This document shows, piece after piece, positions 33,280-41,475 of a DNA stretch of 41,475 nt. Source of the stretch: Cyclostephanos tholiformis (Eukaryota > Bacillariophyta > Thalassiosirophyceae > Thalassiosirales > Thalassiosiraceae); NCBI GenBank assembly GCA_036939975.1, contig JALLPB010000399.1, positions 1 through 41,475 of the forward strand. Reading direction: 5' to 3'. Within the stretch, counting starts at the first letter, position 1, and each line of letters opens with the position of its first letter. Made by a program: the position numbers and the translations under genes. Below the pieces are notes generated by a model, which did no database searches, was not told where the DNA came from, and saw only the letters and a list, made by a program, of their open reading frames with translations.

Positions 33280-33595
33280 GTCCTGTATACACAACATGCA
33301 TATTGCGCGAGTCCGTGCATTGATCACTCACCAGATTCGACCTGCGATTCATATTCGCATACGCCAGCCAAAGCTCGGATATCTCGTTCCTTATATTCGC
33401 CCTCACATCCGCGTCGTATTCCGCGACGTCCCCCATCGTGACGTCGTCGACCCAATCCAACAGCGCCGACTGGTAGACGGTCTGGGCCTCGCCGATCCCG
33501 CCAGCGCCGACGCGGAGCTTGGATTCGGCGGCCTCGATCACGGCGCGGGAGTCGTATCGGGAAGACGACGACTTCATCGGCGATTGCGCGCTCAT
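31123..33595 (-). CDS. HAT-repeat protein, probably RNA processing
   Basis: I derived exons 33595-33332, 32744-31908, 31814-31644 and 31563-31123, giving 570 residues. The introns are 587, 93 and 80 bp, all GT-AG. The acceptor at 31564 rather than 31587 was chosen because only it keeps the frame. The N-terminal third has half-a-TPR (HAT) repeats, ELWLAYANMNRRSNL plus TEVYEQAI, and KIWSEYARFLEERGRP plus AQSIYLRAL, the pattern seen in pre-mRNA splicing and 3'-end-processing scaffolds such as Prp39/42, Prp6 and CstF77. A Gly/Ser/Asp-rich linker, a helical region around DLVGNEAALRILRMLTET and a Met/Pro/Gln-rich tail (PMMPPIFSQPPMMYPG) follow. I cannot say which complex it belongs to. The 93-bp intron is open in frame, so its retention would add 31 residues. 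It is head to head with UFD2. Confidence 0.65.
33246..33277. repeat. G32 homopolymer inside a long intron
   Basis: A run of 32 G on the + strand (C on the transcribed RNA sense) lies within the 587-bp first intron of the HAT-repeat gene, close to the donor site. Its length in the real genome is uncertain because such runs are poorly sequenced. Confidence 0.9.
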
Positions 33596-34046
33596 ATCGG
33601 GTGGATTTTGTGCTCGGTCCTATTGAGGGAGTGGAGGGGGGAGTTTCAAATGGTTGCGCGCGGGCGGTTGCGTGAGGATGATAGTACACTACATTCGAAA
33701 CAAACGAATGGCCGACGTGGTGGGAGGGCAAGGCCGAGAATGGGGATAGAGGGGGCGGTTCACGGGCCGGGGGGATGAGGAGGCAGATATGAGCGAGCTG
33801 CCAGTGTTGCCTCAATGCATGACCTTACCTTTAGACCAAAACGGAGGCGACCGGTAATTGTACCATAGGTCGTATATTGGTAGTTGTTGCTTTTCTCTTG
33901 CTTGGGGGGCGCCTTTGCAGCGGGCAACCTACAATCTCACAATAGAATAATAGAATAAACTAAAAAAAGAGCAAGACTGAAATCGGTCCAAGAGCGTCCC
34001 CACCATCCACCACCATCCACCACCACCACCACGAGATCCAATAAAG
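33596..34046. promoter_or_regulatory. Divergent spacer between the HAT-repeat gene and UFD2
   Basis: 451 bp between head-to-head start codons. A CCACCAT/CCACCA-type imperfect repeat lies at about 34002-34031, immediately before the UFD2 ATG. No named promoter element is visible. Confidence 0.35.
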
Positions 34047-37000
34047 ATGAGCGGCTTCCTGCCCGACATCGCGAGCTGGGCCCTCCGCGGCGGGGCCTCC
34101 TCCTCCCCCGCCGCCGCCGCCTCAAACTCCGCCGGCGGGGGCGACGACGAAAATGGGAATCGACCTACCGCCAATATCTCCGAGGATGAGGTACGCGCCA
34201 AGCGCATGGCGAGGCTCGCGGCGTTCGAGAATAAGGCATCGACCGCATTGTCGTCCGGGGGCGATGGCGATGGCAAAGGCAACGTCCAGCCCATGGACGT
34301 CGACGATATCGGCGAGGTCGCGAGACCGACGGTCGCTGCACGCTCCGAATCAACGGACCCGTCATCGTCGCCGTCGTCATTTTCGTCCCCAAAGAGGAAG
34401 ATGAAATCCCCCCTCGAGCCATCCTCCTCCTCCTCATCATCATCATCCGCTTTAGTGGTCGATCCCCTCGCTAAACTCCGTCGCCGAAAGGCGCTACTAC
34501 TCCGACGCGTCCTCCAGTTGACCATCAACAACAACGACGAAGACTGCGGTGGTCCCGCACCTCCTTCTTGCGTCAAACTCGTACTCGATGACGACTTCGA
34601 CGGTTGCGATGTATCCGCTTGTCCGTCGGGCATATTGGGTCGACATGTCGCCGAGCTCCTCACGGCGAGGCTGTCGTTATCTTCGGATTCGAGAGAGGTG
34701 TCTCAATCGAGATCGGGTGGATTGATATCCTACCTCGGGGGATGTCACAGGAGGGCGGGGGAGGAGATGAGAGAGCTAAAACAGCAGATATCTGCGGGTA
34801 GTGTCGGAGGGGCGGATGGGGAAATTTTGGAGATACTGGAGCAGATTAAGGTTCAGGTGCGTCGTAGCGGTTTTTTTCTTCACCAGTTGGATTTTGGGTT
34901 GGCTAAGATCAAGAATTGCGTCCCATGATCGTAGTTTCAAGGAGGTGTCCTTTTTTCGTCGGGATTCTTTCGTTGTCGCGATGCGTGGGTCTATACTGGA
35001 TTGTTACTCGCTCGCTTACTCTTTCTATTCATCTCGAACTGACATCAACGTGATTGCCCCCCATCCGTCCTTTTTTTACCCCTTTTCGTCCCCGTCCTTC
35101 CAAAAAACGTGTAGGTTGTGAGCTACGCCGCGTCCTCCCTCATGGTCCCGGACCTCTTCGAACTCGGAAACGACTCCGCGCTCCAACTCGCCAAGTGCCT
35201 CACCGTCGCGTCTATAGATCCCACCTCGTCCATCACCTTCGACGCGTTTGGGAAGAACACATCCTTCTATCACTGCGTCTGCGAGGAACTCCACTCCCAG
35301 GGCAATGATGAATTCACAAGGGTGATCGGGGACGTTGTGAAGCACATCACCGACTCTCTTTCCAAGTGCACCTCCCTCCTCGACGAGGGGTCGCTGTCGA
35401 CGACGACAAATGACGGGGGGGCGGGTATGATCGGGGGCGGTGGCCTTACCCTAACATCGGCGTTGCGAGAGCTGTGCACGAACAAAAGGGCGGCGGCGGC
35501 CCTCGCCGGCCTGCCGTCGTTCCTGCTACCTCCCGCCAACACGCCCGCCGCGAACGAACGCGTGCAGACCATGTCCGCCCAGCAATATTCCATTATGCGC
35601 ATCATGATGAGGGGGGACACGTCCCGTCTCCTCTCGGCCGGGGGATACCTTCGCCGTTCGGGACCGGCGCTTGAAAGGGACACGATCCTTGGATTGGTCC
35701 TGCGCCTGGGCTTGCCAACCGAAATGGGGGGGGGCGCTGTCACGTCGGCGTTTTCGAATGCGGCCACTCGCAGCCGGAAAGACGTGTCGCAGATCACGAG
35801 TGGTTTTCGGAGGCAGCTGGAATCGTACCAGGGCAAGTGTAACGAGCTGGTGAAGCAGCTGGTCGTCGCGGGGGAGGAGCCTCGTAAACGGGTAAGTCGC
35901 TGCTCCGATTTTGTAGCCGTGCGCTCATCTCGGTGTTTTTCTAATCTTCCATTCCCATTTCTCACAGGTGATACAATGGCTCATCGATGCGCTCCTGTTA
36001 AACGTCGCTGCGGACGCAATGCGTCCTGATAGATCGAAGGTCTGTAGCGAGGAACTCCTGATAAACCTCTCCGTCATTTTATTGAAACTTTGCGAGCCGT
36101 TCATCGACGACGTTAAAAAGGCCGCTTTGGTAGACCCCGGCTTTGTTTGCTCTTCAGAAAGTCACGGCGGAATCTATGATTTGGCGGGGGACAGCGCGTT
36201 ACCCCGGCTCGGCGACAACGTCACTGTCGACGGGATGACCTATAATCCCAAGAATAGCTTTATTCCTTTGTGCTTCTTCTTCTGTTCTCGATCGCTAGCG
36301 CTGAGCGTCGTGCCCGGCGGGAGCCGATACGAGAACATCGTCCGCAACGTTTCCTTCACTTATCGAACCATACGACAGCAGAACGGCGACGTACGGTCCG
36401 ATCCAAGATTTGAACGTGTTTTGCAATTGCAATACAGCAAGGAAATCGTTATGATGTCCCCAACATTCATCGCCGACGTGTCCCGGTTCTACAACATGGC
36501 CGCGGGAATTTTTTTGCAGATGAGCAAGGATCAGCTCAAGACGATGCCGGAGCACATTGTCGATGACATGTGCTCGGTTCTTGTCTACGCGTCGAATTTC
36601 GCGGGGAAATTATTAGCGGGCTTGGACTTTGGCAACCTGTTCCGATTAACGGTGACGTTACTTTCGAAGGACTACTCGCACGTGAGTAAACATCGAAGCT
36701 CCACTTTTGATCCTCACTGACAAGAGACACTAATAATCTTCGTCTTTATGCTTTTACCAGCTCGTTCGGAACTACAATCTGCGCGCAAAACTTGGGGATG
36801 TGCTTCATGATATTTTTCTGCCGCGTGATTCCGAGCATCACAGTGAAGTTCCTGACTCGGTGACATGTGACCCTCTAACGGGGGGTCAACCGTACCTAAC
36901 ATCCGACAAAATGTCAAAAGAAACGCTGGCACCCTCATTGCTTCTCCTATATGGAGAAGTTGAAAATACTGGCTACTATGAAAAGAACGATCACCGGACT

Positions 37001-37945
37001 AAGATCGCGGCGTTGCTCAAATTTTTGTGGGACAGTCCAGACCACAAGGCTGCCTTCAAGGGTATTACCGAAGACAAATATAGCTTCATCACATTTGCCA
37101 ACGGCATCGTCAACGAAATGAACGACAAGTTCGCCAGTGTCATGGAGACGTTGCCCTCTATCAGGACCGTTCAATTGCAGATGGCCAATCCCCAGGAGTG
37201 GGCAGCGCTTAGCGAGGAAGAACGGGAAGCTATTACTGCACGTCATGAGAGCAATGAGCAACAAGTTAAACACGTCCTTCCACTTTGTAATTCGGTGATG
37301 AAGATGCTCGGGTTCCTAAACACTGACAAGGACATCCGTGACATGTTTCTCTTGCCCGACATGTGCCCTCGTCTTGCAAATATGCTTTTGCACGTACTAC
37401 ACAAGCTGGTAGGTTCCAGGGGCCTTGATTTGAAGGTTGATAATCCGGAGAGTTACAACTTCCGTCCAAAGGAAATGCTGCAAGACCTCTGCGTTGTTTT
37501 TTCGTCATTTGCCGCAGCAAATGAGTTTCAGATTGAGTGTGCCAGGAGTGGGTACTATACATCAGATCTCATGAGTAAGTCAGTGAAAACTTGTAGAAAG
37601 TTAGGTTTGCTCGTTGGAGAAAGCATGGAGCTTTTCGACCTCCTTGCCACCAAGGTTGAAGTTGCTTCAAAAACATTAATAAGTGACGAGGATTTGTACG
37701 AGGATGCACCAGAGGAGTTCCTGGATCCTCTCATGCAAGAGTTTATGACAGATCCTGTCTTATTACCTACCAGTAACAGTGTTGTTGATCGTCGGACAAT
37801 TACACACCATCTCCTTAATAATGACACCGATCCTTTCAATAGAAAGCAACTCAGTATCGAGGACGTCGTTCCTGCGGTTGAGCTGAAGGAGAAGATGAAA
37901 CTGTGGCTTGATTCAAAGAGGGCAGCAAGAGATCAAGCCATGTGA
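34047..37945 (+). CDS. UFD2: Ubiquitin conjugation factor E4 (UFD2/UBE4), U-box ligase
   Basis: E4/E3 ubiquitin ligase that extends ubiquitin chains on substrates of the p97/Cdc48 pathway. Four exons, 34047-34856, 35115-35891, 35968-36681 and 36761-37945, with GT-AG introns of 258, 76 and 79 bp, give 1,161 residues, normal for the family. The N-terminus has the conserved SEDEVRAKRMARLAAFENK element after an acidic and Ser-rich start. The central UFD2P core contains the family hallmark FIPLCFFFCSRSLALSVVP and the following RYENIVRNVSF. The C-terminal U-box (about 1085-1155) has EEFLDPLMQEFMTDPVLLPT, then VVDRRTI and DPFNRKQLS. Exon junctions fall between whole codons in every case, so all three introns are phase 0. 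The 5' part is GC-rich with poly-Ser tracts, and the 3' exon is more A/T-rich. Confidence 0.95.
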
Positions 37946-38542
37946 ATCCAATGTCATCTCTGTAGTGAGCCTACACATTTATGAACGATCATGACGAAGT
38001 TGATCCATGATTTGGCATTGTCTAACAGTGTTCCTAAGATCCATAACCGCAGATGGTCATGGCCCCTAAACAGAAATGCACATCCAGCACAGGCTGGCAA
38101 AAAAGCTATAATCGAGCTTCTACTTGATCACGAGGGCTAATTAAAGAAATAAATCTAACTCTAACCCCTATAATTATCTCAGGACAAAACATTAGAGATA
38201 CTTACGTGGGCCTACTAAATCAACTAACTATCACCATTATCCGGAATTGTCTCCGCCTTCCTACTTACGGTTTTGGATTTACCTTCGCTAAAATCCACAG
38301 TTGATTGTTGATTACTATTTAAGTCAGAGAACCGTATCCTGAGTGACAACTAGAGGGTATAGACCAGGGAAATCTATCCGAAGAAAACTAGTGGAGCAAC
38401 CTCATGAGGACGCGTACGTGAACATCGCAATTCCGTGAATAGCTGAGTCTCGTCTCATGCTTAATCATGACAGGTATGATGATACCAAGATGAGAACAAT
38501 GCAACTGATTCTACATATCTCAGAGCATTTGCAGTCCTCGAT

Positions 38543-38676
38543 GAGGGGGGTTCAATCTAAAATGAGACTTTGGAAATCGTGTTGATCTCTTGCCTGGGAA
38601 AAGAAAAATCCGTTAGGGGGGACTCAATCTAAAGATGAAATCCTGCTCTTCTTCTCTTGCCTGTAAGAAAAAGAAA
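38543..38676. repeat. Degenerate direct repeat, two copies of about 65 bp
   Basis: Copy one (about 38543-38608) and copy two (about 38615-38676) share the order GGGGGG, then TCAATCTAAA, then CTCTTGCCTG, then an A-rich AAGAAAAA end, with substitutions between. Origin is unknown. Confidence 0.5.
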
Positions 38677-38970
38677 GATTAAATCTACAAAGTCGAAGAC
38701 AGAGCCACTTGACCTTCGTACTTGAACTTGGTCTCGGCACAACTTCAGCTTGAAGTAACTTCAGAAATATCATAATAAAAACAAAATGTAGTTATTGATA
38801 TTCTTGATATATACTTGACGCCATGGAAAAATAAATTCCCCATGGCGAAACTTGCCTACATGGATGTACTTCCACTTCTTGCACCAGCCCAAAAGATTAA
38901 CATCTTCATGTCTCCCTCCCACGAACACACTCCACCCTTTGAGCATGACCAAGGTATTATCTTCAAGTCT

Positions 38971-39022
38971 TCCTTCTTGGTTCCCAGCACTCAACAAAAA
39001 ATCCCGCAATCCATCGTAACTC

Positions 39023-39073
<51 letters not shown>

Positions 39074-39143
39074 NTCCTTCTTGGTTCCCAGCACTCAACA
39101 AAAAATCCCGCAATCCATCGTAACTCAACCCCCCCCCCCCCCC
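38971..39143. repeat. Identical 54-bp duplicates flanking poly-C and an N (probable assembly artefact)
   Basis: Bases 38971-39024 and 39075-39128 are identical and each is followed by a C run (49 C, then 15 C). A single N at 39074 separates them. The pattern fits two contig ends that overlap in the real genome but were not merged because the homopolymer stalled assembly. Confidence 0.85.
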
Positions 39144-39319
39144 TCGCCCCCCGTGTCCTTCAATTCTTCATTCTTCGTGCAAGGTATTCGGCAACACTAG
39201 TCTTCACAGAACCAAACACGGAGCAGTCAACGATTAAAAAACGCCATACTGATGACCCCCTCAGACACAACAACTCAACCCCCGTGATAAATAGTTCACG
39301 AGTTGCTAAACATCCCCTA

Positions 39320-40987
39320 TCAGTCGCGGCGATCGTCAGGACGGAAATAGTTCTTAGTCTCGCGCTCTCGGCGCTTCATCCTCTCGAACGAGGAGGATCT
39401 GCGGGCAAGGAAAAGATAGCGAAAGAAGCGACTAATAAGTGAATGAAATCAAACTTGTGAATTTCACAAATGATGAAAAAAAAATCACCTCTGAAACTCC
39501 TCCCCCCCATACCCGCCGCCGCCGACGCCTCGACCGCCTCCCCCGCCCGACACATTGCCCCTGCCCCGTCCGCCTCCATTCTGCTCGAATTTACCGTCGA
39601 CGACGCGTCCCCTCATCTCGTTGGGGGTCTTTCTCTTCTCCTGGGCGTACACCACCTCAAGCTCCCGTCCCTTCATTAGAAACTTATTCATCTCCTCCCT
39701 CGCCTCCCGCGCCATTTCGGGGGTAGCGTACTCGATGAAGGCGAATCCTTTCGGCTGCTGGCTGTGGTAGTCTCGGGGGATATAAACGTCGCGTACATCG
39801 CCGATGCGACCGAATGCGAGCTGCAGGTCCTGGGTGGTGATCTCGGGGGAGACGTTACGAACTAGGAGGGATACCCCGGGGGGTCCGTCGTCGCGGCGCA
39901 TGTCGCGCCCTCCTCCCCCTCCTCCCGGAGGCCCCCCTCGTCCCCCGCGATTGGGGGGAGGGAAGTCACCGGGGAAGCCTGGATGGCCGCCAGGGGGGGG
40001 TCCTCCCCCGAAGAATCCCGGGGGCGGTCCATAGTCACGGTCGTGGCGGCCTGGTGCGGAGTTGAAGATGACGACGATCCGGAAAATAATAATGTTGTGG
40101 ATGAGGGATGAAATCGTGAGCAAAAAATATTTGCGGAGAGGGTGGGTGGTTCCAGAAAAGCTCACCCCGATAACTGTCGGGGGGGGGAGCACCATGAGGC
40201 CCCCCGTATTTGTCGCCGCGGTAATCGCGATCCCTATCGCGGTAGCGGTCCCTATCGCGCTGGATGTGGGGGGAAGGAAGAGGGAAATAAGGTAGGGGGC
40301 CGGGGGAACGAATAAGTTGAAAAATTCGGGACAGCAAAGAATTAATAATACGATAACAGAATGAGCGAAAAAAAAACTCACGCGACCACCGCGATCCCTG
40401 CTGCGACTGCGAGGGCTGCGACTCCTGCTCCTGCTAGGGGGGGTGGGACTGCGACCGCCGCCTCGTCCGCTGCCTCCCCCCCTCCCTCCCCCGCCGCCGT
40501 AGTAGCGATCGCCGCGATCGTACGACCGACTGCGACTCCTATCCCAACTCGATCGTTCCCGACGGGAAGATGATCGGGGGGGGGGGGTGGGACTACGACT
40601 GCGGGACCTGGAGCGACTGCCGCCCCCCCTTTCCCTGCGATCGTCGCGACCGCGACCGCGATCATCGCGGTCGTGATCGCCGCCTCGGCCTCCTCCTCCT
40701 CCGACCCGTCCAACACGACCATCGCGATCTCGACCATCGTCGCGGCGACGGTGGTCGCGATCGCGACCGCGATCGTCGGAGCGGGAGCCGCGTGGGGGGG
40801 GAGAGCGAGATCGGGATCGGTCCCGACGACCACCGCCTCCGCGATCGCTGCCGCGATGGGGAGGGGACGCTCCGCCTCCATTGGGGAAGGCGTCGTCGCC
40901 CATTCCTCCACCACCACCACCGGATGAGGAGGGTTTGATGTTGTCCACATCCCCGTCCAACAGCGGCGACGCGTCGGGGGATGACAT
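39320..40987 (-). CDS. SC35-like (SCL-type) SR splicing factor
   Basis: Nuclear SR-family pre-mRNA splicing regulator. Four exons, 40987-40382, 40259-40166, 40050-39489 and 39398-39320, with GT-AG introns of 122, 115 and 90 bp, give 446 residues. The first exon encodes a long Arg/Ser/Asp- and Gly-rich domain (RDRSRSRSPPPRGSRS and similar, with SPTPP repeats). One RRM lies at about 294-370, with RNP2 SLLVRNV and RNP1 KGFAFIEY, and the sequence VYIPRDYHSQQPKG and GRELEVVYAQEKRKTP closely follows plant and animal SC35-like/SRSF10-type RRMs. A Gly-rich stretch and a short basic tail (FERMKRRERETKNYF) follow. The last exon is only 79 bp. The order RS then RRM is reversed relative to typical SCL proteins. 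A protein of SR45/RNPS1 type is the alternative, but the RRM fits SCL better. Confidence 0.88.
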
Positions 40988-41475
40988 TATTACTATTATT
41001 ATTTTAGGGGTGTTTGTTTAAATAATATTATTTCGTTTTTTTCATCTCTCGAATTCTTATGATTTTTTGGTTCTCGTATGTACAAGCCGATACCAGGGGC
41101 TTTCCCGATACTACCGCTTTTTTATCAATTGACCCCTCAGCTATCTAAGAGTTAGAGTTAGTTATGAGTTGTAGTAGGAATTTACCTAGCGTAGCGAGTC
41201 TTGTAGTGATACCGATTCCAATTCCAGGAGTTTTTCAAAAGCGATTTTAGAATAGCGTACCTAGTCTCGTAGCCATGGACTAATTTCTACTATTCCTATT
41301 AACCCTTTTCGCTAACACTTAGCTCACACCCTTACCTACTAATTACCTTTCTGAGGTCAATTGATTTAAGAGCGGTAGTAATGACGAAGTGCCTAATTTC
41401 TCTCATTCTCTCTCTCTCACTACTACCGTTTTCGCCGGGGCATAAGCACCACCCAAACGACAAAGTGCGAAGGTT
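40988..41475. other. Intergenic region upstream of the SR protein gene
   Basis: 488 bp to the right edge with no credible frame. The first 60 bp are A/T-rich and should contain the SR gene 5' UTR and promoter. The remainder is mostly the inverted-repeat element at 41111-41378. A further TACTACCG copy lies near 41423-41431. Confidence 0.5.
41111..41378. mobile_element. MITE-like inverted-repeat element with TA flanks (putative)
   Basis: The left arm (41111-41140, CTACCGCTTTTTTATCAATT and on to CTCAG) pairs with the reverse complement of 41351-41378 (CTACCGCTCTTAAATCAATT and on to CTCAG), with a few mismatches and a 2-base gap. TA dinucleotides lie directly outside both ends (41109-41110 and 41379-41380), as expected for a Tc1/mariner-type target duplication. 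The 268-bp length and lack of coding capacity fit a non-autonomous MITE. With a single copy visible, an ordinary hairpin is still possible. Confidence 0.5.

Larger units (their letters stand above)
37946..39319. other. Long convergent intergenic region with assembly gap
   Basis: 1,374 bp between the stops of UFD2 (+) and the SR protein gene (-), by far the longest gene-free stretch. It holds a degenerate direct repeat (38543-38676), a 49-C run with a single N, and a duplicated 54-bp flank. A minus-strand frame at 38770-39024 (84 codons, no family, ending in an A/T-rich stretch) looks protein-like in part but has no start context or partner exon, so I do not call it a gene. Confidence 0.6.

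Noticed and set aside
38770..39024. 84-codon minus-strand frame in the long intergenic region
   Set aside because: Starts inside the duplicated poly-C flank, ends in A/T-rich sequence, no family and no joining exon; could be a fossil fragment but unsupported.
38815..39123. + strand frame containing a poly-Pro run across the N
   Set aside because: The Pro run is only the C homopolymer and crosses an assembly gap.
40378..40950. 190-codon minus-strand frame rich in Ala/Val/Pro
   Set aside because: Out-of-frame reading of the RS-domain exon of the SR protein; low complexity only.

Overview
The window looks like nuclear DNA of a unicellular, compact-genome eukaryote, most likely a diatom or other stramenopile. 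It has standard genetic code, protein-coding genes 100-450 bp apart, few and short GT-AG introns (mostly 70-122 bp), and only eukaryotic gene families (ATM, Derlin, CCT, EIPR1, UFD2, SC35-like SR protein, PIF/Harbinger transposon). The diatom assignment rests on general gene style and is an inference.

Layout from left to right: the 3' part of an uncharacterised acidic protein (+); a complete 12.5-kb ATM/Tel1 checkpoint kinase gene (-); a 4.0-kb PIF/Harbinger DNA transposon with a DDE transposase (+) and a partner protein (-), sitting in the space between the divergently transcribed ATM and Derlin genes; Derlin (+); a serine racemase/threonine-dehydratase-type PLP enzyme (-); EIPR1, a WD40 protein (+); a fatty-acid-binding-protein-like calycin (-); chaperonin subunit CCT theta (+); a possible small gene (-); a UBC-fold protein lacking the catalytic Cys (+); an uncharacterised three-exon gene (-); a Golgi-type sulfotransferase with a hidden GC-AG intron (+); a HAT-repeat RNA-processing-like protein (-); the U-box ubiquitin ligase UFD2/UBE4 (+); a 1.4-kb intergenic stretch with an assembly gap in poly-C; an SC35-like SR splicing factor (-); and a small MITE-like inverted-repeat element at the right edge.

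The host genes alternate strand almost perfectly, so nearly every gene shares a divergent 5' space with one neighbour and a convergent 3' space with the other. Several products belong to protein quality control (Derlin, CCT theta, UFD2, the UBC-like protein), but nothing shows that they are co-regulated. I did not find a convincing new multi-gene system. The items most worth a second look are the ATM gene model, the Harbinger insertion with its unrecognised partner protein, the GC-AG intron interrupting the PAPS-binding loop of the sulfotransferase, the strand-alternating layout with one weak small gene, and an evident assembly duplication at the poly-C gap.
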